From: BRH-c25 sp964574195
Lineage (GTDB): Bacteria; Bacillota; Clostridia; Lutisporales; Lutisporaceae
Length of the DNA: 8,991 bases
Assembly (NCBI GenBank): GCA_964574195.1
Contig: CAZNMO010000186.1
Span: forward strand, 1-8,991
Direction: 5' to 3'
Part shown: positions 1 to 6,544 of the stretch, one piece after another
Position numbering within the stretch: position 1 is the first letter of the stretch
How the letters are laid out: every line of letters begins with the position of its first letter
Position numbers and translations under genes: made by a program
Notes under the pieces: generated by a model
The model's database searches: none
Seen by the model: the letters and a program-made list of their open reading frames with translations, nothing else
What the model was told of the DNA's origin: nothing

Positions 1-7
1 TGAAGGT

Positions 8-664
8 CTACTTAACCTCTTTCACATCCTCAAGGTATACTTCCTTGCCGTTTACCGTCAGATAGACCGATGTGCCGTCTCTCTTTACCTTCTCTACCAC
101 GCCTTCAATTTCCACTGTCTTGTTTCTTTTTACTCCGTTGACCGTTTCGGTTTCTACATAAGAGCCCTTTATTGTTTTTCCAATAAGGTTGAAGGCTGTA
201 TTGTTTCTCATGCTCTGGTTCATCAGGTATATCTGTTCCACAGAATTCTCAAGCTCTGTAACCTCTTTTATATCATCAAGCTTTACATCATACTTTGTAC
301 CGGTTACATCCACTGTGAGGTAAATATCGTCATCCTTCACTATGACCTTCTCCACCAGACCGATTATTTCCTTTGTCTCCAAAGCGTCCTCAGCTTTATA
401 TTCCGCTTTTACCAGCTTGTTGACCATATTATTAGCGGAGTTGAGTCTGACTGTCCTGTTAGAATTCTGTGACTGCTCCAATGCACTGAACTGTGCCATC
501 TGACCGATGAACTGGTTGTCTTTGTTCGGCTCCAGTGGATCCTGGTACTTCATCTGTGCTACCAGAAGCTTCAGGAATGCATCCTTGTCAAGATTACTGT
601 TGTACTCTTTCACTGGGTCCGGATCATATTTGGTATATTGCCCATTGATTCCTTCTACTGCCAT
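8..664 (-). CDS. flgD: Flagellar hook assembly (cap) protein FlgD
   Basis: FlgD is exported and forms the scaffold cap under which hook subunits polymerise. The N-terminal hallmark is clear: D-K-D-A-F-L-K-L-L-V-A-Q-M at about 26-38, then Y-Q-D-P-L-E-P at 40-46 and F-I-G-Q-M-A-Q-F-S-A-L-E-Q at 52-64. The rest has two similar beta-rich segments (about 80-136 and 158-218). The second looks like the standard module of short Firmicutes FlgD proteins, with F-N-L-I-G-K at 158-163. The product is 218 residues against about 140 in Bacillus subtilis, and the extra module explains the difference. The ATG is preceded by GGAGGTGA seven bases away. The TAG stop is at 10-8, so the gene is complete, with seven bases left to the window edge. 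Confidence 0.95.
   Translation of the reverse strand: MAVEGINGQYTKYDPDPVKEYNSNLDKDAFLKLLVAQMKYQDPLEPNKDNQFIGQMAQFSALEQSQNSNRTVRLNSANNMVNKLVKAEYKAEDALETKEIIGLVEKVIVKDDDIYLTVDVTGTKYDVKLDDIKEVTELENSVEQIYLMNQSMRNNTAFNLIGKTIKGSYVETETVNGVKRNKTVEIEGVVEKVKRDGTSVYLTVNGKEVYLEDVKEVK
11..193 (-). repeat. FlgD internal repeat, copy 2 (protein level)
   Basis: Residues about 158-218 of FlgD, running to the C terminus. G-V-V-E-K-V at 188-193, Y-L-T-V at 201-204 and L-E-D-V-K-E-V at 211-217 mirror copy 1. This copy carries the family-typical N-L-I-G-K start and so is probably the ancestral module. Confidence 0.6.
257..427 (-). repeat. FlgD internal repeat, copy 1 (protein level)
   Basis: Residues about 80-136 of FlgD. 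The segment G-L-V-E-K-V at 102-107, Y-L-T-V at 115-118 and L-D-D-I-K-E-V at 129-135 match copy 2 in order and spacing. Both copies are preceded by an Asn-rich helix-like stretch and a hydrophobic x-N-K-L-V or N-L-I-G-K start. The similarity is seen in the protein; I did not find a long DNA-level repeat. Confidence 0.6.
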
Positions 665-676
665 TTTCTCACCTCC

Positions 677-2230
677 CTATGCAATGTGATCAAATTCACC
701 ATTATGGATCCTATATGGGTTTTCCGCTCTTGGGGCGTCAACCTCACTGCCGATATATCCCTCATAGCTGCCTCTGTTTTTGGCGCTGCTTCCGAGCTTC
801 ACCGTCTCCTTCCACTGATGGAAGGCATTGCTGTTATTGTATTCCTTATTTTCCTGTCCTACCGAGACACTGAAGTTTTGAACTTCCATTCCTTTTTCCT
901 GCAGCATATCCTTAAGTTCATTGAAACTGGACTCTATTACCTTCTTAACTTCGTAGCTTTCTGCCGTGAACTTTGCTGTTATCAGGCCTCTTTCAACAGC
1001 TATCTTCAGTGTAAGCTTCCCAAGGTTCTCAGGCTCCAACTGCATTCTCATCTCTGAATGAGTGTCTGAAAGAACTACTTCTGCTTTCTTCACTATCTGG
1101 TTTATTATTTCTGCCCTGTTCACATTTTGTGTTTTTGGTGCTGTTGTCTGAGCTGCCACTGTTTCAGCATTTTCCACAGGTAATACCTGCTCCTGCTGTA
1201 CTGCCTGCATCCCTTCAACTGTCGTCTTGTTCTGCTTTACGTTTGCTGTGTATTGTGTCCCTTTAGTGTTCTCTTGACCTGCAGAGGACTCATTTTCCTG
1301 CTTGCTTTCCCCATTAGCCTGTACCGTTACTTTATCTGTCTTTCCCTCCAGAGCTGATATTTCTTCTTCTGTTGCTTCAGTTCCGTTGGCCTCCGTTTGA
1401 GTTGTCTTCTTTACAGTATTGTTTGCTGCTTCTGTTGTCTCTGCTGCTTCCTCCTTACCTGTCTCAGGTGCCTTTGTTTCATACTTTTCCTGCCCATTGA
1501 CCTCCGGAGTCCTGATATCTGCTTCTTTTTCTGCCTTCATAGCTGCATCTTCGGTATGAACGGTACTGTTTTCAACCGTAGTCTCTGCTATGACCTCGAG
1601 CTTAGATAATGAATCATCGATTACTGTCTGAAGCTTCTGCAGGAAATTGGAAGCTTCACTGTCTGCTACTATGCTGTCAGCCTTAAGCTTTTCCATGATG
1701 CCTTCCAGCATTGTTTTGAGCTCTGCTATGTTTTGCTTCAGCCCTGGAAGTTCTGTTTGAAGCTGTAGGTTTTTCGTACCAACCAGCTTGTCCAGTTTGC
1801 TCTGTAATGCTGTAAGCTCATGAAATGCGGCTTTGATGCCTTCAACAAGTTCCTTCTGATCCTCCGGTGTTACCTCCGGTTTCTGCTGCAAATCTGACAG
1901 CTGCTGAAGAACTGCGAGAATTTCTTCTATTCTCTCTGAAATCTTCTCTGTCTGCTTTTCCTTTGGTTCAACTTCAGAATTTGTCTTTTCATTAACCTTT
2001 TGGCTATTTCTGTCTACCTTTTTTAACTTCGCTTCTGACCTACCGATCAGTTCCTTCCTGACACTGTTATTATCCTCCCGATCGATGCTGCTGCCTGCTT
2101 CCTTTAAGCTGTCCTTGAAGCTGTAAGATCTCTCAGCACTAAAACCGCTCACAGTTTCCTTTGGCCTGCTGATTGCCGCATTAGGTTTGCTTGTTTTGAA
2201 TGATGCAAGTAATCCAAAATTGTTTATCAC
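677..2230 (-). CDS. fliK: Flagellar hook-length control protein FliK
   Basis: FliK is exported during hook growth, measures hook length and switches the export gate from rod/hook to filament substrates. The 517-residue product has the family layout. A polar, weakly conserved N terminus includes S-F-K-D-S-L-K-E-A at about 37-45. A Leu-rich, probably helical stretch spans about 97-215, then a low-complexity Glu/Thr/Ala/Gln linker about 220-370. The conserved C-terminal hook-length domain is at about 375-470. Its core M-R-M-Q-L-E-P-E-N-L-G-K-L at 395-407 fits the L-x-P-x-x-L-G pattern, followed by F-T-A-E-S-Y-E-V-K-K at 421-430. The start is GTG with a full Shine-Dalgarno site. Unlike the other genes it has a 70-bp leader gap. 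It is followed 12 bp later by flgD, which fits FliK-FlgD hook assembly. Confidence 0.93.
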   Translation of the reverse strand: MINNFGLLASFKTSKPNAAISRPKETVSGFSAERSYSFKDSLKEAGSSIDREDNNSVRKELIGRSEAKLKKVDRNSQKVNEKTNSEVEPKEKQTEKISERIEEILAVLQQLSDLQQKPEVTPEDQKELVEGIKAAFHELTALQSKLDKLVGTKNLQLQTELPGLKQNIAELKTMLEGIMEKLKADSIVADSEASNFLQKLQTVIDDSLSKLEVIAETTVENSTVHTEDAAMKAEKEADIRTPEVNGQEKYETKAPETGKEEAAETTEAANNTVKKTTQTEANGTEATEEEISALEGKTDKVTVQANGESKQENESSAGQENTKGTQYTANVKQNKTTVEGMQAVQQEQVLPVENAETVAAQTTAPKTQNVNRAEIINQIVKKAEVVLSDTHSEMRMQLEPENLGKLTLKIAVERGLITAKFTAESYEVKKVIESSFNELKDMLQEKGMEVQNFSVSVGQENKEYNNSNAFHQWKETVKLGSSAKNRGSYEGYIGSEVDAPRAENPYRIHNGEFDHIA

Positions 2231-2234
2231 TGTT

Positions 2235-2244
2235 TCACCTCCTT
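2235..2244 (-). promoter_or_regulatory. Full-length Shine-Dalgarno site for fliK
   Basis: AAGGAGGTGA is complementary over ten bases to the usual 3' end of 16S rRNA. Its AGGAGG core is seven bases before the GTG at 2230. It decides the fliK start and may make up for the non-ATG codon and for the lack of coupling to the gene upstream. Confidence 0.85.
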
Positions 2245-2254
2245 ATACAAGTAA

Positions 2255-2260
2255 ATTATA
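2255..2260 (-). promoter_or_regulatory. Possible -10 box (TATAAT) before fliK
   Basis: A perfect TATAAT lies 24 bp before the fliK start on the coding strand. At 16-18 bp upstream the sequence is GCTTTT, CGCTTT or CCGCTT, which are poor -35 boxes, and there is no TGn extension. A weak internal promoter for fliK and flgD is possible, but the hexamer could be chance in AT-rich DNA. Confidence 0.25.
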
Positions 2261-2272
2261 GGATGTCTTATA

Positions 2273-2299
2273 TTACAAAAGCGGTTATCCGCTTTGTAA
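2273..2299 (-). other. Hairpin directly after the ylxF-type stop codon
   Basis: On the coding strand the left arm TTACAAAGCGG pairs with the right arm CCGCTTTTGTAA around an ATAA loop: 11 base pairs with one bulged T. It begins two bases after the TAG stop. No run of U follows the stem (next bases TATAAGAC), so it is not a typical intrinsic terminator. An mRNA-processing, stability or attenuation element is possible (inference). Confidence 0.6.
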
Positions 2300-2300
2300 G

Positions 2301-2990
2301 CTATGGAGTTGGCGTTGTCGTTGGTTCACTCAGATCTTCCAATATCTGTGCTGCCTGCAGCGGATCCATAAGTGCCAATACTGCCGAGGTCTTTTCCTTC
2401 TTCATGTTTCTCAAGATCTGCACCACTGAATCCTTGTCATCCATGCTGAGCAGTATTTGAGCAGCCTTTGCATTATCGATCTTCTCCAGATACTTGACCT
2501 GCTCTTCTATGCTTGTAAGCTTGCTGCTAAGCTTCTGAAGCTTGTCATTGATCTGAAGCTCCTTGTCCGAAAGCTCTCTTTCCTTGCTTTCTACAGCCTT
2601 TTCCCTCTTATCGAGCTCTTTTGCCCTATCATCAAGCTCTTTTGCCGTTATCGCCAGCTTTGACTTTTCTAATTCTATTTCCTCTTTTGCTATCTGTTCG
2701 GGATTTTTGCTTTCCACCACAGGCCTCAGCAGCTTACCTACAACCGGTAGATTGGATATCCACATTGATGTTTCAGCCTTTAGTCCCGCGAAGTTAAACA
2801 TGAAAATTGCACCTATGGCAATTATGGAGGTCAATATCAGTATTATAAGTATCAATAAAAAGGTATTACTCTTTCTTTCCTTACCCTTAACCTTTTCTTT
2901 CTTTTTCTTATCCTTGGCCCCTGCTTCCGGTGATGGTGCAGGCTTCTTTGCCGCGGATTTCTTCGGGTCATTCTCATTTATCTGCTCCAT
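2301..2990 (-). CDS. YlxF/MotE-type membrane protein with C-terminal MgtE-N-like domain
   Basis: This gene sits between fliJ and fliK, the place of ylxF in the Bacillus fla/che operon, and has the same architecture. A very Lys-rich N terminus (1-41) comes first, then one transmembrane helix at about 43-66. A long charged coiled coil follows at about 98-170, with E-L-D-D-R-A-K-E-L-D-K-R-E-K as an example. Last is a helical domain at about 171-221 with A-A-Q-I-L at 176-180 and again at 213-217, as in MgtE N-terminal and FliG-like folds. It ends in a Thr/Pro tail. The basic N terminus predicts that it is cytoplasmic and the coiled coil lies outside the membrane (inference). MotE of Sinorhizobium helps the stator protein MotC; whether this protein has a similar role is unknown. 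The start has AGGGGG seven bases upstream and is 11 bp after fliJ. Confidence 0.8.
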   Translation of the reverse strand: MEQINENDPKKSAAKKPAPSPEAGAKDKKKKEKVKGKERKSNTFLLILIILILTSIIAIGAIFMFNFAGLKAETSMWISNLPVVGKLLRPVVESKNPEQIAKEEIELEKSKLAITAKELDDRAKELDKREKAVESKERELSDKELQINDKLQKLSSKLTSIEEQVKYLEKIDNAKAAQILLSMDDKDSVVQILRNMKKEKTSAVLALMDPLQAAQILEDLSEPTTTPTP

Positions 2991-3001
2991 GGCATATCCC
3001 C

Positions 3002-3445
3002 CTATGAATTGTTGCTTCCCTTGAAGGAAACCAGATCGTCGATGAATTTTTCCTCTTTTTTCTGTTCTTCATATAGATACTTCTTATGATCTATTTCCTT
3101 AAGCTTTTCTATCATCTTTTTTTCCTGGGTCGCTTTGATAAGTTCTTCCCTGCACGCAGAAACATAGTCTTCAGCCATTTTTATCCGGGTTTTCTGTTCT
3201 TTTATCCCCCTTTTATAATAATCGATATAATTCATCAATAACTTTAGCTCATTTACTGCGATTCCGATAGAAGTTTTTTCTTTGAAGGCTTTAACAAGCT
3301 CACTTTGACTTGCCTTGAGCTCCGAAAGTCTTTCCTTCTCCTGATCAAGCCTCTTTAGGGCAAGGCTAAGCTGATTTTTCTTTTCATCCTCCATATCCAG
3401 TCTGAAATCCAACAGTTTTTGCAGTTTGAACTTGTATGCAGCCAT
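3002..3445 (-). CDS. fliJ: Flagellar export protein FliJ
   Basis: FliJ is a small antiparallel coiled-coil protein that sits in the centre of the FliI ring, like the gamma stalk of F1, and contacts the export gate protein FlhA. The 147 residues match the family. The opening F-K-L-Q-K-L-L-D-F-R (about 6-15) is the usual FliJ start, and the rest is nearly all helical, rich in Lys, Glu and Leu, with heptad-like hydrophobic spacing in two long arms (about 18-60 and 70-135). Sequence alone is weak evidence for such coiled coils. The position directly after fliI, with an AGGGAG site overlapping the fliI stop codon and a 10-bp gap, makes the call firm. A run of seven A residues occurs in the coding strand (3123-3117), in frame. 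Confidence 0.93.
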   Translation of the reverse strand: MAAYKFKLQKLLDFRLDMEDEKKNQLSLALKRLDQEKERLSELKASQSELVKAFKEKTSIGIAVNELKLLMNYIDYYKRGIKEQKTRIKMAEDYVSACREELIKATQEKKMIEKLKEIDHKKYLYEEQKKEEKFIDDLVSFKGSNNS

Positions 3446-3455
3446 AATATTCTCC

Positions 3456-4775
3456 CTATGACACTATATTTCTCATAGAATTCAGTACTTCCTGCATTTC
3501 CACCTTTTCCTCGACGCGCTGCCTTAGGAAGCTATTGATAGCTTCGATCTTTTCTATGGCCCTGTCTATCTTACCGCTGCTGCCCTTTACATAGGCTCCG
3601 ATATTTATCAGGTCCTCTGCATCCTTATATACAGACATTATGTTTTTAATTTCGTTTGACCATTCCTTATGTTTATCATCGACTATGTTCGGCATTACCC
3701 TACTTATGCTTGCCAGTACATCCACTGCAGGGTAATGGTTCTTGTTTGCCAGGCTCCTGGAAAGCACTATATGACCGTCAAGTATGCTCCTGACTGTGTC
3801 AGTGATCGGCTCATTCAAATCATCACCATCCACAAGTACCGTATACATTCCTGTTATTGAACCTAAATCTGAGGTCCCTGATCTCTCAAGCAGCCGGGGC
3901 ATGACTGAAAACACTGAAGGAGTGTAGCCCCTGGTAACAGGCGGTTCACCAATGGCAAGCCCCACTTCTCTCTGGGCCATTGCAAAACGTGTCAATGAAT
4001 CCATCAGCAGCATCACATCCTTGCCCTGATCCCTGAAATACTCAGCCACCGAGGTGGCAAGCTGTGCAGCTTTTAGCCTGATCAGTGCAGGCTGGTCAGA
4101 GGTAGCTACAATAACTACCGATCGGGCAAGACCTTCCTCCTGTAGGTCGTTTTCTATAAACTCCCTTACCTCCCTGCCTCTCTCCCCTATAAGGCCTATA
4201 ACATTTACATCCGCCTTTGTATTCCTTGCGATCATGCCCATCAATGTGCTTTTGCCCACACCACTTCCTGCGAATATGCCGATCCTCTGGCCTTTGCCTA
4301 TTGTAAGCAGTCCGTCTATCGATTTTACACCTACCGGAAGTATATCGGTTATCCTTCTTCTTGTCAGCGGATTGGGAGGGTCATTCTCTACGGGATATAC
4401 CTCACAGCTGTCAATATAGCCATTACCATCTATCAGATTGCCAAGGCCATCGAAAATCCTTCCAAGCATAGCATCAGATACCGATACAGTCAGGCTTTTT
4501 CCAGTTGCCTCTATCCTGCTGCCAGGACCGATGCCGTTCATGCTTCCAAGCGGCATGAGACATACTATGCTTTCTTTGAAGCCCACGACTTCTGCCTTTA
4601 TAGGTACTTCTCCCTTCAGAGGATAGATGTTGCAAATCTCCCCCAAATTAACAGCAGGTCCATGGGACTCAATAGTAAGCCCAACAACCTGCGATACTCT
4701 TCCTGAATACCTTATCAGATCATTGACCGATAAGGCATTTCTATATTTACCATAATTGATTTCTTTCATATTCAT
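3456..4775 (-). CDS. fliI: Flagellar export ATPase FliI
   Basis: FliI is the hexameric ATPase of the flagellar type III export apparatus, related to the beta subunit of F1 ATPase. The product is 439 residues from this ATG. It has a beta-barrel N-terminal domain, then the P-loop A-G-S-G-V-G-K-S-T at about 169-177, G-E-R-G-R-E-V at about 197-203 with the probable catalytic glutamate, and a Walker B strand V-M-L-L-M-D at about 254-259. The sequence P-A-V-D-V-L-A-S-I-S at about 349-358 fits the ATP synthase alpha/beta signature. The reading frame is also open from a GTG at 4778 (440 residues). AGGAA at 4787-4783 is seven bases from ATG 4775 but only four from the GTG, so the ATG is preferred. It forms a TGATG junction with the fliH stop. 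Another ATG lies at 4769. Confidence 0.98.
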   Translation of the reverse strand: MNMKEINYGKYRNALSVNDLIRYSGRVSQVVGLTIESHGPAVNLGEICNIYPLKGEVPIKAEVVGFKESIVCLMPLGSMNGIGPGSRIEATGKSLTVSVSDAMLGRIFDGLGNLIDGNGYIDSCEVYPVENDPPNPLTRRRITDILPVGVKSIDGLLTIGKGQRIGIFAGSGVGKSTLMGMIARNTKADVNVIGLIGERGREVREFIENDLQEEGLARSVVIVATSDQPALIRLKAAQLATSVAEYFRDQGKDVMLLMDSLTRFAMAQREVGLAIGEPPVTRGYTPSVFSVMPRLLERSGTSDLGSITGMYTVLVDGDDLNEPITDTVRSILDGHIVLSRSLANKNHYPAVDVLASISRVMPNIVDDKHKEWSNEIKNIMSVYKDAEDLINIGAYVKGSSGKIDRAIEKIEAINSFLRQRVEEKVEMQEVLNSMRNIVS

Positions 4776-5521
4776 CACTCATTTCCTAGAAGGTAAGTGA
4801 ATATTCTCTCTATTTCCCTTATCTGTACATCTATACTGGAATTGATCTCACCGGATGGTGTTTCCACGATACAACTTCCAGTGGCAAGTGAAAGGTCGGA
4901 TACTATCTCTATGTCGGAGATTCCTTCTACAAGAGTGCATATCCTCTCTCTATTCTCATTAATGAATTCATAATCCTGGGAAGAAACCCTTAAGACAAGC
5001 TGCTTTTTGAAGGCGCATTTCTGAAGCGCCTGATTAACTAGTGAAAGAATTGAAGCTTTATTCTGAGTTATTTCATCGCCTATGACTTTTGTCGCTATAT
5101 CCAATACAAGCTGCAGTATCTGCTCCTCTGCCTCTCTGTGAATATCATCTTTTCTGCTTTCCAATTGCTCTTTTATGCCGGCTGCCTCATCCAGCACCGA
5201 TTGCGCTTCCCTCCTGCTCTCCAGATATCCGGCTTCATAGCCTTCCTTGTAGCCGCTCTCTCTCGCCTCGGCATGAAGCCTAAGGGCTTCATCCTCCGCT
5301 GCAGTTACAATGTTTCGCGCTTCAGCATTGGCTTCCTCTATTATTCTCAGATACATTTCCTTGGCATCTTCTATGATGTTGTTCGCCGAGGCTTCGATAT
5401 CCTCAGAGTTTATCTCAGCAGGTGCCTCTTGAGGCGCCTGCTTTATTACCTGCTGGAAGGCGTTAACTATGGATCTGGGTGCTCCCACTGCAACATGTTC
5501 TGATTTATAGACCTTAGACAA
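4775..5521 (-). CDS. fliH: Flagellar assembly protein FliH, export ATPase stator
   Basis: FliH is a soluble dimer that holds the ATPase FliI at the export gate and switch ring and restrains its activity; it is related to the b and delta stator subunits of F-type ATP synthase. The 248-residue product has a charged, Ala/Glu-rich helical region at about 42-135. Within it are three glycines spaced by four (G90, G94, G98), the G-x-x-x-G pattern typical of FliH. The C-terminal domain follows, with A-T-K-V-I-G-D-E at about 143-150 and the conserved T-G-S-C-I-V-E-T-P-S-G at 214-224. The start is TTG, overlapping the fliG stop, with GGAGGGG about nine bases upstream; the opening S-K-V-Y-K-S fits clostridial FliH. 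No tryptophan is present, unlike the N terminus of Salmonella FliH. The TGA stop shares its A with the preferred fliI ATG. Confidence 0.95.
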   Translation of the reverse strand: MSKVYKSEHVAVGAPRSIVNAFQQVIKQAPQEAPAEINSEDIEASANNIIEDAKEMYLRIIEEANAEARNIVTAAEDEALRLHAEARESGYKEGYEAGYLESRREAQSVLDEAAGIKEQLESRKDDIHREAEEQILQLVLDIATKVIGDEITQNKASILSLVNQALQKCAFKKQLVLRVSSQDYEFINENRERICTLVEGISDIEIVSDLSLATGSCIVETPSGEINSSIDVQIREIERIFTYLLGNE

Positions 5522-6530
5522 TTATTTCATCCCCTCCGCCTCTGGAGATTACTATTTCTCCTGCATCCTCCAGCTTCCTAATAACATTTACTATCTTCTG
5601 CTGGGCTTCTTCAACGTCTCTCAGCCTTACAGGGCCCATATAATCCATATCCTCATTTATCATCTCAGCAAGACGTTTAGACATATTACTGAAAATAGCC
5701 TTCTTGACCTCTTCTCCGGCATTTTTGAGAGCAAGAGCCCAATCGCCGTTTTCAACTTCCCTTGTGACTCTCTGAATAGACCTGTTGTCAAGAGTCACTA
5801 TGTCATCAAATACAAACATCCTCTTTCTGATCTGTTCAGCAAGGTCTGTATCTTGGACCTCCAGTGTCTCCATGATAAATTTCTCGGTGCCTCTGTCTAC
5901 TGAGTTCAATATATCAACTACTGCCGTTAATCCGCCGGCAATGGTGTAATCCTGTGTGACCATGGAGGAAAGCTTCCTTTCCAGTACCCTCTCAATTTCC
6001 TTTATTACTTCAGGCGATGTCCTGTCCATTATCGCGACTCTTCTTGCAACATCGGCCTGCTTGTCCTGAGGCAATGATGATATTATTGTAGCTGCCTGCT
6101 GTGGTTTCAGATATGCCAGTATAAGAGCAATGGTCTGAGGGTGCTCTCCCTGTATGAAGTTCAATATCTGGGCCGGGTCAGCTTTTCTAACAAAATCAAA
6201 GGGTCTTACCTGCAAGGATGCTGTAAGTCTGTTAATTACATCAAGTGCCTTCTGTCCTCCCAAAGCTCTTTCCAATATTTCCTTGGCATAGGAAATCCCA
6301 CCCTCGGAAATATATTCCTGAGCCACACATATCTGGTAGAATTCATTCAGCACTTCATCCTTTTCCTCAGGTGATACGGTCCTCATATTCGCAATTTCAA
6401 GAGTAAGCTGTTCTATATCCTCTTCCTTGAGATGCTTGAATATTGCGGCAGATTTCTCAGGTCCAAGAGTAATCAGAAGTACTGCCGCTTTTTGTCTTCC
6501 TGAAAGGCTGCCTTTATTTCCTCTTGTCAA
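5514..6530 (-). CDS. fliG: Flagellar motor switch protein FliG
   Basis: FliG forms the top of the cytoplasmic switch ring, binds the FliF tail and interacts with the stator to make torque. The 338 residues match the family. The N-terminal domain opens L-S-G-R-Q-K-A-A-V-L-L-I at 9-20. The middle domain has the E-H-P-Q motif at 129-132, and M-F-V-F is at 238-241. In the C-terminal torque helix, K269, R286, E293/D294 and R302 align by eye with the charged residues known from E. coli (K264, R281, D288/D289, R297). The Gly-rich end R-G-G-G-D-E is typical. The start is TTG, set by the upstream AGAGGTGG and by an N terminus that fits the family. The stop lies inside fliH (8-bp overlap), so FliG and FliH synthesis is probably coupled. 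Confidence 0.98.
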   Translation of the reverse strand: MTRGNKGSLSGRQKAAVLLITLGPEKSAAIFKHLKEEDIEQLTLEIANMRTVSPEEKDEVLNEFYQICVAQEYISEGGISYAKEILERALGGQKALDVINRLTASLQVRPFDFVRKADPAQILNFIQGEHPQTIALILAYLKPQQAATIISSLPQDKQADVARRVAIMDRTSPEVIKEIERVLERKLSSMVTQDYTIAGGLTAVVDILNSVDRGTEKFIMETLEVQDTDLAEQIRKRMFVFDDIVTLDNRSIQRVTREVENGDWALALKNAGEEVKKAIFSNMSKRLAEMINEDMDYMGPVRLRDVEEAQQKIVNVIRKLEDAGEIVISRGGGDEIIV

Positions 6531-6536
6531 AATATA

Positions 6537-6544
6537 CCACCTCT
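6537..6544 (-). promoter_or_regulatory. Ribosome binding site supporting a TTG start for fliG
   Basis: AGAGGTGG lies six bases before the TTG at 6530-6528 and overlaps the fliF stop codon TAG (6545-6543). No in-frame ATG occurs until residue 49, inside the conserved N-terminal domain. Site and frame together therefore fix TTG as the start. Confidence 0.75.

Noticed and set aside
638..1057. Open frame of 139 codons on the plus strand
   Set aside because: It is antisense to the start of flgD and the conserved C-terminal domain of fliK. The product has no recognisable family features, so it is a shadow.
2018..2024. A AAA AAG slippery heptamer in the zero frame of fliK
   Set aside because: A -1 shift would reach a stop within five codons. 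I see no good downstream stem-loop, so programmed frameshifting is not supported.
2273..2299. Hairpin as an intrinsic terminator
   Set aside because: No U-run follows the stem on either strand, and the operon clearly continues into fliK and flgD with the same orientation.
2563..3024. Ser/Leu-rich plus-strand open frame of 153 codons
   Set aside because: It mirrors the Lys/Glu codons of the coiled-coil ylxF-type gene; low-complexity Ser/Leu output is typical of the antisense of such genes.
3116..3123. Run of seven A then G in fliJ, also a possible slippage site
   Set aside because: The shifted frames end quickly and the gene is intact. Such runs are common in Lys/Glu-rich genes of this base composition.
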